Position numbers and translations under genes: made by a program. From Algoriphagus machipongonensis (GTDB taxonomy: Bacteria > Bacteroidota > Bacteroidia > Cytophagales > Cyclobacteriaceae), in NCBI RefSeq assembly GCF_000166275.1, contig NZ_CM001023.1:3723001-3787000 (forward strand): a stretch of DNA of 64,000 nucleotides, given 5' to 3'. The notes under the pieces are model-generated. The model made no database searches, was not told the DNA's origin, and worked only from the letters and a program-made list of their open reading frames with translations. Below, piece after piece: positions 1-8,823 of the stretch. The number at the start of each line of letters is the position of its first letter. Positions within the stretch are counted from its first letter, which is position 1.

Positions 1-1586
1 ACCTTATTCACCTGTCGGATCAATCGAGTTGAAATATTCTTAGGTCCAGGAGGAGTACTTTTCAAAAAGAGGGAAGAAACCACGGGTACATAAGTGACTC
101 CTAAAATCATGGCTCCAATCAAAGCAAAGCTAAACACCTCTGCCATGGGTCGAAACATCTTCCCCTCCACTCCGGACAAGGATAAAATTGGGATGAAAAC
201 GATGATGATGATGATTTGCCCAAAGATGGCTGAATGCATCATTTTGGATGCTCCTTGAAAGGTAATCTTATCTTTTTCCTGCTGGATTTCAGTTCTGGAT
301 TTACCAGAAAAATTATGGTGAACTTGTGTGAATTTAAAGGCGATAAATTCTACAATAATCACGGCACCATCGATGATAATCCCAAAGTCAATGGCCCCTA
401 AACTCATCAGGTTGGCATCCACTTTAAAGATATACATCATGGATAGCGCAAAGAGCAAACTCAAAGGAATCACAGAAGCCACAACCAATCCCGAACGAAA
501 ATTCCCTAACAAAATCACCACTACAAAAATCACTATCAAACACCCTTCAATCAGGTTTTTGGAAATGGTATTGGTGGTTCTACCTACCAGTTCGGATCGA
601 TCTAAAAATCCATTGATAACAATTCCTTCTGGAAGACTTTGTTCCATTTCTTCCAGTCTTTCTTTGACCCTTTCAATGGTACCTTTGGAATCAGCACCTT
701 TTAGCATCATGACCTGACCGAGTACTTTCTCCCCTTCTCCATTGGCAGTAATAGCTCCAAATCGGTTAGCATGCCCAAAGCCTACATTGGCAATATCTCG
801 AATCAAAATTGGAGTGCCATCTCTTGATTCTATCACGATGTTTTCGATATCTTCAAGAGAGGTCACCAAGCCTTCTCCACGAATGAAAAAGCTCTCATTG
901 GTTTTCTCAATATAGCTTCCTCCTGCGATGGAGTTATTTTGTTCCAAGGCTGTAAAAACAGTGGAAAGTGGGATTTGCATAGACTTCAACCGCTCTGGAT
1001 TGATCGACACTTCGTACTGCTTCAAAAATCCTCCCCAAGTATTCACCTCCACTACTCCTTCAATTCCTGAAAGTTGCCTTCTAACTATCCAATCTTGAAT
1101 TGTCCGTAAGTCGGTGATGGAATACTCAGCCTCATACCCGGGCTTCACATCGATGATATATTGAAAAATCTCTCCCAATCCTGTGGTAATTGGGCCCAGA
1201 CTAGGTTGACCAAACCCCTCAGGAATACTTTCCTTGGCAATCTTTATTCTTTCCTCAATCAGCTGCCGGGGAAGGTATGTGCCCATTTTATCTTCAAAAA
1301 CGATCGTCACGACCGAAAGCCCGAATTTAGAAACAGAACGAATTTCTTTGACTCCCGGAAGATTAGCCATTTCTAATTCTACCGGATAAGTCAGGTACTT
1401 TTCAACATCTTCCGTCGCCAAATTTCTTGAGGTGGTAATCACCTGAACCTGATTATTGGTAATATCAGGAACGGCACCGATGGGAATGTGGGTAAGAGCA
1501 TACACTCCAAACCCAATCCAAGCCGCTATAAATAAAAAAACGATGAGCTTGTTGTGAAGGCTCCACTGGATAATCTTGTCTAACAT
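1..1586 (-). CDS. CusA/CzcA-type heavy-metal RND efflux pump, N-terminal part
   Basis: Inner-membrane subunit of a proton-driven tripartite heavy-metal exporter; about the first 528 residues are present and the gene runs off the left edge. The start is the ATG at 1586 (MLDKIIQWSLHNK). TM1 follows at once, then the porter domain with the family motif PDITNNQVQV and, near residue 400, DFGIIIDGAVIIVE, the TM4 stretch with the proton-relay aspartates of CzcA/CusA pumps. It lies 88 bp downstream of a histidine kinase gene on the same strand, with a regulator-like box in between, so control by the adjacent two-component system is likely. The metal (Cu, Ag, Co, Zn or Cd) cannot be read from this half. 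Confidence 0.93.
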   Translation of the reverse strand, partial: MLDKIIQWSLHNKLIVFLFIAAWIGFGVYALTHIPIGAVPDITNNQVQVITTSRNLATEDVEKYLTYPVELEMANLPGVKEIRSVSKFGLSVVTIVFEDKMGTYLPRQLIEERIKIAKESIPEGFGQPSLGPITTGLGEIFQYIIDVKPGYEAEYSITDLRTIQDWIVRRQLSGIEGVVEVNTWGGFLKQYEVSINPERLKSMQIPLSTVFTALEQNNSIAGGSYIEKTNESFFIRGEGLVTSLEDIENIVIESRDGTPILIRDIANVGFGHANRFGAITANGEGEKVLGQVMMLKGADSKGTIERVKERLEEMEQSLPEGIVINGFLDRSELVGRTTNTISKNLIEGCLIVIFVVVILLGNFRSGLVVASVIPLSLLFALSMMYIFKVDANLMSLGAIDFGIIIDGAVIIVEFIAFKFTQVHHNFSGKSRTEIQQEKDKITFQGASKMMHSAIFGQIIIIIVFIPILSLSGVEGKMFRPMAEVFSFALIGAMILGVTYVPVVSSLFLKSTPPGPKNISTRLIRQVNK

Positions 1587-1645
1587 AACATGGAATTAGC
1601 TGCCGTAAAATTCCAATATTAGTTTTTGGTAAGACTTTACTAATT

Positions 1646-1661
1646 CTTAAGATTACCTTAA
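1646..1661 (-). promoter_or_regulatory. Putative response-regulator box upstream of the metal pump
   Basis: On the plus strand it reads CTTAAGATTACCTTAA. On the coding (minus) strand it is the direct repeat TTAAG-N6-TTAAG with an 11-bp period, the form usual for OmpR/PhoB-type regulators. It differs at one of 16 positions from the box at 3812-3827 upstream of the regulator gene itself. It lies about 60 bp before the pump start. Confidence 0.55.
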
Positions 1662-1674
1662 ATATGTTGTTAGG

Positions 1675-3042
1675 TCAAAAAGTAAGACGAAAGGTACTTC
1701 CTTCCTCCTTATCACTCATTACGCTTATTTTGACGCCTGTCTCTAGGGCCAGTTTTTTGACAATCGCCAAGCCCAAACCAGTCCCTGGAATCACTTTTTC
1801 TAAAACTTCAGGATCACGATAAAAAGGGTCAAATATCTTAGAAAGAGACTCTTGACTAATTCCTGGCCCCTCATCTTTCACCAAGATATATCCCTCTCTA
1901 TCCGTTTTACCTACAACCAGATTCACAGTCCCTTGGGTATATTTGACGGCATTTTGGATCAGATTATTAAGAATCATTTGTAAGGACTTTTCACTGACAT
2001 GTACAAAAATCGGGACCGAAGACTCAGGAATAAACTGAACATCACGCCCTGTTTCAAGCTTTGCCTGATCTGCCAGCTCTTCCACAAAAGAGATGATCTC
2101 TACCTCATCTTTGGGTGAAATATTTGCTTTCTCCACTCGAGCCAAGGCCAGTAGTTGGTCAATCATAGAAGACATGCGGTCAATACTCGTTAAGGCCGTT
2201 TGTATCTTTTCTACATATTGCTCAGAGGTCCTGGGCTTCCTGATCAACACCTCTAACGTTCCCCGTAAAACAGAAAGTGGAGTCCTCAATTCATGAGATG
2301 CGTCTGAGGTAAATTGCTTTTCCCTGATCATGGACTGCTCCAACCTATCCAACAGTTCATTGATGGATCGAGTCAACTGACCTATTTCATCCTCCCTGTC
2401 TAAAATGGGCACTCGCTCATCCAAGCTACTTTGAGTAATTTGATTCGTTTTATGAATGATTTTCTGAATAGGTTGTATGCTCTTCCCAGCTAAATATAGC
2501 ATGATCAGATATAAGGAAATCAAAATCCCCGGATACAATACCAGTAAAATCAATCGGAGCTTACTGAGCAATTCACTTGCATCTTCAAAGGAAGTGGCCA
2601 CCAATAAATAGCCTTCCAGTTCCCCTTTATTTTTTAATAGAATTTGTTTCTGCCTGACTTCCTGATCGCCAATTTTAATGGTCCAAGCGTCTTCATCTGA
2701 TCCTCTTCCAGGAAAGTATTTTAACCTATTATTCCTCAAGTTGGGAGACTTATCCATGGAGTTACCTTCCAAGTCTACAATCTCAATAAAAATGGGATTC
2801 AACTGTATTTGCTGGTGTTCTTGTTCCTGCCATTCGTCTTTATGCATGAATTTGATTACACCATTTTCCAAAAATATCTGCCCCACATGCTTTTGAGTCT
2901 CTAATTCCAATTCCTTGTCGATATTTTGTACAACCGTGAAGCTTACGACGAGGTAGATGATAGCAAAAACCACCATCACGATTAATGCTGTCACCAAGGT
3001 CAACCTTCTTGCTATCTGCTCTTTGTAAGACCTTCCTTTCAT
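1675..3042 (-). CDS. Sensor histidine kinase (CusS-like, HAMP domain)
   Basis: Membrane sensor kinase of a two-component system, 455 residues. TM1 is at about residues 13-37, a periplasmic sensing region at about 40-160, TM2 at about 163-186, then HAMP. The phospho-acceptor is H250 in SDASHELRTPL. The N-box is NLIQNAVKYT; the G-boxes are GPGIS and GTGLGLAIVKKL. Its ATG overlaps the TGA of the upstream response regulator by 4 bp (3039-3042), so the two are translationally coupled. The metal-pump gene lies just downstream, which suggests periplasmic metal as the signal; this is inferred from context. Confidence 0.93.
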   Translation of the reverse strand: MKGRSYKEQIARRLTLVTALIVMVVFAIIYLVVSFTVVQNIDKELELETQKHVGQIFLENGVIKFMHKDEWQEQEHQQIQLNPIFIEIVDLEGNSMDKSPNLRNNRLKYFPGRGSDEDAWTIKIGDQEVRQKQILLKNKGELEGYLLVATSFEDASELLSKLRLILLVLYPGILISLYLIMLYLAGKSIQPIQKIIHKTNQITQSSLDERVPILDREDEIGQLTRSINELLDRLEQSMIREKQFTSDASHELRTPLSVLRGTLEVLIRKPRTSEQYVEKIQTALTSIDRMSSMIDQLLALARVEKANISPKDEVEIISFVEELADQAKLETGRDVQFIPESSVPIFVHVSEKSLQMILNNLIQNAVKYTQGTVNLVVGKTDREGYILVKDEGPGISQESLSKIFDPFYRDPEVLEKVIPGTGLGLAIVKKLALETGVKISVMSDKEEGSTFRLTF

Positions 3043-3707
3043 CGTTCTTTTGCTATATATCCTACTCCTCGGATCGTCTGTATATAATCCTCATCTTTTT
3101 GCAAATCCAGCTTTTTTCGAAGAGAATTAATAAATACATCAATTACCCCTGTGTTATAATCGAAGTGAATGTCCCAGACGCTTTCGATGATCCTCGTTCT
3201 CCGGCAAACTTTGTTTTTATTACGCATGAGGTATTCAAGCAAGGCAAACTCTTTTTGGGTCAACTGAATTTCCTGCTCATTTTTCAGCACTATGTGACGC
3301 TCAGTATCCAGCACAATCGGGCCTAAAGTGAATTTTTCTTTGGCACCTTTTTTTGCTCTTAACTGTACCCGGATTCGCTCCAAAAGCTCTTCAAAATGAA
3401 AAGGTTTTTTGATGTAATCATTCGCTCCAGATTGCAGACCAAAAATAGTTTCATCTACTGTATCCTTGGCAGTCAGGAAAATGATGGGGGTGTCTGAGAA
3501 CTGCTTTCTAAATTGTCTGGTCAATTCTATACCGCTGATACCTGGAAGCATCCAATCTAAAAGTAGCAAATCATAGGACCCTGACAGTGCCAACTCAAGT
3601 CCCGACTTGCCGTTATCAGCCAGATCCACGGCGAAAGCCTCTTCCTCCAAACCTTGCTTAAGGAAATTAGAAATACCCGGTTCATCCTCAACAACCAAAA
3701 TCCGCAT
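3039..3707 (-). CDS. OmpR-family response regulator (CusR-like)
   Basis: DNA-binding response regulator, 222 residues. The receiver domain (about 1-115) has acidic residues E7/D8, phospho-acceptor D51 in LLLLDWMLPG and the conserved Lys in FLTAKD. The C-terminal winged helix (about 125-220) ends IQTIRGVGYIAKE, typical of OmpR/PhoB proteins. It is first in an operon with the histidine kinase (4-bp overlap), and the metal pump follows. Boxes with an 11-bp direct repeat occur upstream of this gene and of the pump, consistent with autoregulation and pump control. Confidence 0.95.
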   Translation of the reverse strand: MRILVVEDEPGISNFLKQGLEEEAFAVDLADNGKSGLELALSGSYDLLLLDWMLPGISGIELTRQFRKQFSDTPIIFLTAKDTVDETIFGLQSGANDYIKKPFHFEELLERIRVQLRAKKGAKEKFTLGPIVLDTERHIVLKNEQEIQLTQKEFALLEYLMRNKNKVCRRTRIIESVWDIHFDYNTGVIDVFINSLRKKLDLQKDEDYIQTIRGVGYIAKER

Positions 3708-3811
3708 CAGCTTAATTAATTTTCATTGAATAATCTCTGTCATTTTCCTCTTTGACAGATGGAAAATAAATCAAATCTCTAAAATTTAAGCTCATTTAGT
3801 CTGAACTCACT

Positions 3812-3827
3812 CTTAAGATTCCCTTAA
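3812..3827 (-). promoter_or_regulatory. Putative autoregulatory response-regulator box
   Basis: CTTAAGATTCCCTTAA on the plus strand, i.e. TTAAG-N6-TTAAG on the minus strand, about 105 bp upstream of the regulator start. It matches the pump-proximal box at 1646-1661 at 15 of 16 bases. Confidence 0.55.
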
Positions 3828-3880
3828 AAGTCATCTAAAAAAGAGATTTAACAATTTCATTTTCAATCTTATGCAAAAAG

Positions 3881-3912
3881 AAAGACCTTTTGAAAATTTT
3901 CAAAAGGTCTTT
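3881..3912 (-). terminator. Rho-independent terminator of the PepSY gene
   Basis: A perfect 32-bp palindrome (arms AAAGACCTTTTGAAAA and TTTTCAAAAGGTCTTT) begins 6 bp after the PepSY stop. On the minus strand it is followed by CTTTTTGC, a short U tract. Confidence 0.85.
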
Positions 3913-3917
3913 CATTA

Positions 3918-5135
3918 TTAAGCAACTTCCAATTTTCTTGCTTGTGTCTTCTTCTTTTTTGAAGGCTTCTTTTTCTTTTTATTCAGCCAAATCAATGTTC
4001 CAGTTATTGGCAAACTTGTGGCAACCAAACAAGCTAAAAACCATATAAACTTAGTAAACTGCCCATAAATATCTCCAGTGTGAAGCGATTTTACCGATCT
4101 TCCAACTTGCTGTCTCCATGGCAAATCTGAGAATAGATTAGCCTCCTGGACTGATAAATCAGCGGTATTTAATTTCAATTGATCAGATCCTGCTCTTGCA
4201 AAAAATCCCGTTCTATACTTACTAACAGAGACCGTATTATCTCCTTCTTGAGGCAAAGAGATTCTTAAGGTTCCCTCATAAAGTAGTTCTTCATTTACTT
4301 TTGAAATCAACTCATCCAAGGTAAATACCCCTGCAGCACTTTTTATCACTTCCTCTTCAGCAACTTGTTCTGAACGCTCATTTGATTTACGGCTGGTATC
4401 CCAAGTATTTTGCCAACCCTCTCTATACCATGAAAAAGACCAAAAAGGACCTGTCAACCCCATAATGAGTAGAAAAATCAAGGAATAGAAAGCTAATGTA
4501 TTGTGCAAATCATGGTTGACTCTCTTCCAGTTTGCATTCCATTTTACTTTCAAACCCTGTCTCCAATTTTTCACTTTCTTTGGAAACCAAATTACAATCC
4601 CTGTCAAAACCCCTAAGGTAAAAAGCAAGGTTGCCACACCATTGATAAACCTACCTAGTTCTCTATTGGACATGCTCTCCAGGATAGGAGTCTCTATTTT
4701 ATCTATCAGCAACCAGCGGTGTAAGCTAAACATATAGCCCATGAACTCAGAAGCTGCTGTTTCAGGGCGTGTTCCCCCTAAAATTTCAGCAGTATAGGGA
4801 TTGACGAAATAGCTGCTTCCTCTTCCCTCTTCACCTTCTTTTTTCAGAGTAAACTGTACACTTTCACCTTCCTCATCATTCCAGTTGATTCCGATCACTT
4901 TAGATTGCTCAGAGCTTTCCAACTTTGTCTTAATCTCCTCTGGCGACATTCTTTCACCAGTAGCCTCTACATGGTATAATTCAGGACTGGCCATTTCCCT
5001 AATTTCTGAATTATAAACATAGATGGTTCCACTGAAACAGACTAGGATTACAACGATCCCAGAAATCAATCCTGCCCACAGGTGAACCTCATTAAAAATA
5101 TGCCGGACTGAATTCCAAAGGGTTGATTTTCTCAT
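3918..5135 (-). CDS. PepSY-associated TM-helix (PiuB-like) membrane protein
   Basis: Inner-membrane protein of 405 residues with four TM helices: about 17-40 (WAGLISGIVVILVCFSGTIY), about 165-185, about 215-235 and about 360-385. Two large periplasmic PepSY-like regions lie between them, and the cytoplasmic tail is very lysine-rich (KKKKKPSKKKK). In Bacteroidota and Proteobacteria such proteins usually accompany siderophore receptors and are thought to act as ferric-siderophore reductases or in iron uptake. No receptor is adjacent here. The gene is divergent from the DUF6503 lipoprotein; two TTTAGA-N5-TCyAAA dyads lie between them. Confidence 0.85.
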   Translation of the reverse strand: MRKSTLWNSVRHIFNEVHLWAGLISGIVVILVCFSGTIYVYNSEIREMASPELYHVEATGERMSPEEIKTKLESSEQSKVIGINWNDEEGESVQFTLKKEGEEGRGSSYFVNPYTAEILGGTRPETAASEFMGYMFSLHRWLLIDKIETPILESMSNRELGRFINGVATLLFTLGVLTGIVIWFPKKVKNWRQGLKVKWNANWKRVNHDLHNTLAFYSLIFLLIMGLTGPFWSFSWYREGWQNTWDTSRKSNERSEQVAEEEVIKSAAGVFTLDELISKVNEELLYEGTLRISLPQEGDNTVSVSKYRTGFFARAGSDQLKLNTADLSVQEANLFSDLPWRQQVGRSVKSLHTGDIYGQFTKFIWFLACLVATSLPITGTLIWLNKKKKKPSKKKKTQARKLEVA

Positions 5136-5213
5136 GGTTTAAATAGGAGTTGATGGTATGATTATTTCGACCTTGGTTGGATGAAGCACCAAATTTAATA
5201 ATCTCAATTGTTA

Positions 5214-5264
5214 TTTAGACTAATTCCAAAGTATTTTTTCAAAAAAGTTTAGAATCAGTCTAAA
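5214..5264. promoter_or_regulatory. Paired dyads, candidate metalloregulator operators
   Basis: Two 17-bp dyads 34 bp apart, so on one DNA face: 5214-5230 TTTAGA-CTAAT-TCCAAA and 5248-5264 TTTAGA-ATCAG-TCTAAA. They lie in the 191-bp divergent region between the PepSY gene and the DUF6503 gene. The PepSY family suggests an iron-responsive repressor (Fur- or DtxR-like); the repressor itself is not in the window. Confidence 0.4.
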
Positions 5265-5326
5265 TATTTATTTTTCCATCAAATTCAACTACATTCAAAA
5301 TCCAGAAAACCAATAATCACCCAAAA

Positions 5327-6091
5327 ATGAAAAACCTCCTCTTTTTAGGATTCGCGTGCTGTTTTATGTTGCTTTTATCATGCTCAGAAAATAGCAAGGA
5401 AACTCTTCAGCTAAATCCAGAATTTGAGAAATTACTGAATGCCCATGGGGATTGGGAAAAATGGATCAATGCAAAGGCCATGAGTTTTTCCATGATTCAT
5501 GAAACCACCTTGACTCAGGAAAACTATTTTGTCAATCTGGAATCAAGAAAAATCAGATTAGATGAATCTACTTTCAGTATTGGTAAAGATGATACGGGAA
5601 CTTGGGTGAGCCCAAGAAGAGAAGCATTTGGAGGAAGATCAGTAGACTTTTATCATAACCTATACTTCTATTTTTATGCCATTCCTTATGTATTGACAGA
5701 TCCGGGAGTCAGAGTTCTTCCTGTGGAAAACAAAACTGTAAATGGCACTTCTTATAAAACCCTACATGCTACAATGAACCAAGGGGTGGGTGAAAGTTCG
5801 AATGATCAATTCTACCTTTTACTTCATCCAGAAACAGGAAGACTGGAATATCTATTATACTCAGTCACCTATTTTGATGAGAATTCACAGACTTTAAATG
5901 CCCTTAAATACGCTGATTATAGAGATGCTGATGGATTGGTATTCCCTAGGACTCTCACAGGATATGTTTATGAGAATGACTCTACTAAAAACATGAAGTA
6001 TCAAGTGAGTTTTGCAGACGTATTGATTCTTGACGAACCCTTTGAGGATTCCATCTTCGAAAAACCTGAAAACGGAGTTTATGCTGATTAG
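5327..6091 (+). CDS. DUF6503-family lipoprotein
   Basis: Exported lipoprotein of 254 residues. The signal peptide ends in a lipobox (LLLLSC, Cys at about 19), so it should be anchored in the periplasm or on the cell surface. The mature part (AHGDWEKWINAKAMSF and a beta-rich remainder) resembles the Bacteroidota family DUF6503, whose function is unknown. It is divergently transcribed from the PepSY membrane protein and convergent with the alpha-E gene, 12 bp away. Shared control with PepSY through the dyads at 5214-5264 is possible. Confidence 0.7.
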   Translation: MKNLLFLGFACCFMLLLSCSENSKETLQLNPEFEKLLNAHGDWEKWINAKAMSFSMIHETTLTQENYFVNLESRKIRLDESTFSIGKDDTGTWVSPRREAFGGRSVDFYHNLYFYFYAIPYVLTDPGVRVLPVENKTVNGTSYKTLHATMNQGVGESSNDQFYLLLHPETGRLEYLLYSVTYFDENSQTLNALKYADYRDADGLVFPRTLTGYVYENDSTKNMKYQVSFADVLILDEPFEDSIFEKPENGVYAD

Positions 6092-6103
6092 GCCTCTATA
6101 GGG

Positions 6104-7090
6104 TTATCCCTGCTTTTGCTCCTGCTTTTGATGGGTGAAATTATCCTTCGTTCTGAAAAAATTCTCATCGACCAAATTAGAAATGTTATTGATTTTGATC
6201 TGAAGATTATCCAGATATTCATGAAGGCCAGTATTAATAATATCAGTTACCTCACAATACTCCAATTTTGATCTTAATTCACCCATAGCCTTTTCAGCAG
6301 AGTTTTGAAACCCACCAGAAGAATTCCCTGAAATACTCAAAAGACATCTTTCTGATTCTTTTAGGCAATAATAAATCGAGCGTGGAAAGTACTTATTGAG
6401 CACCAAAAATTCCACTACCCCGGAAGGGTCAATATTTCCATAAATTCTACGGTAGGAGTTAAACCCTGTCACAGACTTTAACAAGGCCATCCAATGCAAG
6501 AAATCCAAAGGCGTACCAACCTCACTTGGAGAGGGTAATAGAATGTGGTATTTCACATCTAAAATTCTGGAAGTCTGGTCAGCCCTTTCGAGAAATTGTC
6601 CTAATTGTCTAAAAAACCATCCCTCTGCTCTTGCAACGGTATTGTCTGCAATGCCATATATCAGAAGAATCTGATTTTTTATTTTCTCAAAAAAGTCTCG
6701 TGGGTCTTCTCTCTTCCAAAGCTTTTTCTCCGCCCCATGTTTGATCATGTAATAAAGTTCATTTACTTCTTCCCAAGTTTCCTTGCTAAGGCTCTCACGA
6801 ATAATCCTGGCATTTTCTCTGGAATGGTAAATGGTATTGACCATGGAATTGGGATTCTTCGCATCAAAAGCCAAAAAGTATAGTACTTGCTCTCGAGAAA
6901 AGGTCTCATGGGTTTCCATGTACAATTTGAGATCCCCTGTTGCAGCAATTAATGGTTGCCATTGTTCTTTAAGACCAATAGGCAGGTCCTGCATCAAATT
7001 AAAATTCACATCAATAAAACGCGCATAATTCTCTGCTCGCTCTAGGTATCTCCCTAGCCAATAAATATGATTTGCTACTCTACTAAGCAT
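6104..7090 (-). CDS. Alpha-E domain protein (DUF403)
   Basis: A mostly helical protein of 328 residues that starts with the family hallmark MLSRVANHIYWLGRYLERAENYAR. Alpha-E proteins are nearly always encoded beside circularly permuted ATP-grasp enzymes and transglutaminase-like proteases in predicted peptide-modification systems of unknown product. Here the gene follows the ATP-grasp gene by 6 bp, an obvious operon. No transglutaminase partner is in the neighbourhood. The C-terminal tail is Gln/Lys-rich (HQKQEQKQG). Confidence 0.9.
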   Translation of the reverse strand: MLSRVANHIYWLGRYLERAENYARFIDVNFNLMQDLPIGLKEQWQPLIAATGDLKLYMETHETFSREQVLYFLAFDAKNPNSMVNTIYHSRENARIIRESLSKETWEEVNELYYMIKHGAEKKLWKREDPRDFFEKIKNQILLIYGIADNTVARAEGWFFRQLGQFLERADQTSRILDVKYHILLPSPSEVGTPLDFLHWMALLKSVTGFNSYRRIYGNIDPSGVVEFLVLNKYFPRSIYYCLKESERCLLSISGNSSGGFQNSAEKAMGELRSKLEYCEVTDIINTGLHEYLDNLQIKINNISNLVDENFFRTKDNFTHQKQEQKQG

Positions 7091-7096
7091 TTTTTT

Positions 7097-8524
7097 TTAG
7101 TTATATAAAACCCAAGTATCCTTACTACCCCCGCCTTGTGAACTGTTCACTACCAGTGAGCCTTTTTTAAGTGCTACCCTTGTCAAAGCTCCTGGAATTA
7201 CTTCAATTTCTTCTCCATAGAGAATATATGGTCTCAAATCCACATGCCTTCCAGAAACTCCTTCATCAGTCAAAGTTGGAACTGTGGAAAGTGACAATGT
7301 GGGCTGTGCAATGTAATTAGTCGGATTGTCTTTAATTAATCCTCTGAAGGTCTCATGTTCTTCTTTCGTCGCCTTTGGACCTATCAACATTCCGTACCCT
7401 CCAGCTGCGTTTGTTTCTTTGACCACCAGATTTTCAATGTTCTCCAAGACAAATTTCCTATCCTTTTCTTCCCTACATAAGTAAGTGGGAACATTGTTTA
7501 ATATAGGCTCTTCATCCAAATAATATTTGATGATCCTTGGCACGTAAGCATAGACTGCTTTGTCATCCGCCACACCTGTTCCCGGAGCATTGGCAAGACC
7601 AATATTCCCAGCTTTGTAAGCATCAAAAATTCCAGGTACGCCTAGCATTGATTTTGGATTAAATGTCAAAGGATCTAAAAATGAATCATCGATCCTTCTG
7701 TAGATCACATCAATTTGCTGTAGACCTTTGGTGGTTTGCATGTAGACTTTTTTGTCCTCCACAATCAAATCCACTCCATTCACTAATTCCACTCCCATTT
7801 GAAGGGCCAGATATGAATGCTCGAAATAGGCTGAATTGTATATTCCTGGTGTCAAAACACCAACTACCGGTTTAGCTTTCCCACTTAAATTTTGAAGCAT
7901 TTTCAAGAGCTTCATGGGGTAATCGGAAACAGGCATTACCCCTTTTTGATTGAACAGCTCAGGATATACTCGTTTAATGATTTCACGACTTTCAAGCATA
8001 TAGGAAACTCCAGAGGGGCACCTTAGATTATCCTCCAAAATGTAAAACTCTCCATTTTTATCCCGTACAAGATCTGTCCCTGTAATGTGGCACCATATTC
8101 CTTTGGGTGGTGTCAAACCTATACAAGGCTCTAAATAGTCCTTACTTTTTAAAATCAATTCCGATGGGACTACCCCATCTTTTAATATTTTTTGCTCATT
8201 GTAGATATCCTGTAAAAACAGGTTGAGCGCATAAATTCTTTGTTTTAAACCTGCCTCTAATTTTTTCCATTCTTGGTTGGAAATGATCCTAGGTATAATA
8301 TCCAAATGAAGAATCTTCTCCATGCCTTGATTGTCATGGTAGACATTGAATGTCATCCCCATGGCCAATTGTGTTTTATTGGCTGAAGATTGAAGGTGAT
8401 TCATCTTCTTTGAAGAGGCTTTTTTTAAAAAATTAGAAAACCCATCGTAGTGTGATCTCACTTCCCCATCAGGTGTAAACATTTCGTCGTAATGCTCTCC
8501 TGCATTATATCCTTCTGTATTCAT
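7097..8524 (-). CDS. Circularly permuted ATP-grasp protein (DUF404/DUF407)
   Basis: Predicted carboxylate-amine ligase of 475 residues from the circularly permuted ATP-grasp family. Recognisable segments are NVYHDNQGMEKILHLDIIPR near the N terminus, DLVRDKNGEFYILEDNLRCP (metal/ATP-binding Glu-Asp-Asn-Arg) and KETNAAGGYGMLIG (nucleotide-binding loop). It is first in a two-gene operon with the alpha-E protein. The pair probably makes or modifies a short peptide or amide; the substrate is unknown. Confidence 0.9.
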   Translation of the reverse strand: MNTEGYNAGEHYDEMFTPDGEVRSHYDGFSNFLKKASSKKMNHLQSSANKTQLAMGMTFNVYHDNQGMEKILHLDIIPRIISNQEWKKLEAGLKQRIYALNLFLQDIYNEQKILKDGVVPSELILKSKDYLEPCIGLTPPKGIWCHITGTDLVRDKNGEFYILEDNLRCPSGVSYMLESREIIKRVYPELFNQKGVMPVSDYPMKLLKMLQNLSGKAKPVVGVLTPGIYNSAYFEHSYLALQMGVELVNGVDLIVEDKKVYMQTTKGLQQIDVIYRRIDDSFLDPLTFNPKSMLGVPGIFDAYKAGNIGLANAPGTGVADDKAVYAYVPRIIKYYLDEEPILNNVPTYLCREEKDRKFVLENIENLVVKETNAAGGYGMLIGPKATKEEHETFRGLIKDNPTNYIAQPTLSLSTVPTLTDEGVSGRHVDLRPYILYGEEIEVIPGALTRVALKKGSLVVNSSQGGGSKDTWVLYN

Positions 8525-8823
8525 GTATCGTTAGCCTTTAAAATTAGAGGTCAAATAATATAGCTCAAAATAGATAAATTTCAAAATTTCTTATAATTCA
8601 CGGTGAAATTTTTACTGATTTTAGGTTTTTACCATCTTTTTTTCAAAAAATAGATTAAATCATTAAAACAAACGACAACTAAAACAATCAAACATTTGTT
8701 TTGAACTTTACAAATTTGACTTAAATATTTATCAATATAAATCGATGTCTGGTAAGTTCATGAATTCATTTTAATTCTTTAATAACAAATTTATCCCATC
8801 AGTTAAATAGTGTATTTTACGGC
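8525..8823. other. Divergent intergenic region, nothing specific seen
   Basis: A 299-bp AT-rich spacer between the minus-strand ATP-grasp operon and the plus-strand YitT gene. It must hold both promoters. No dyad or conserved box convincing enough to name was seen. Confidence 0.5.

Noticed and set aside
328..1376. Plus-strand ORFs at the left edge
   Set aside because: They are antisense shadows of the CusA/CzcA gene, which has clear RND motifs on the minus strand.
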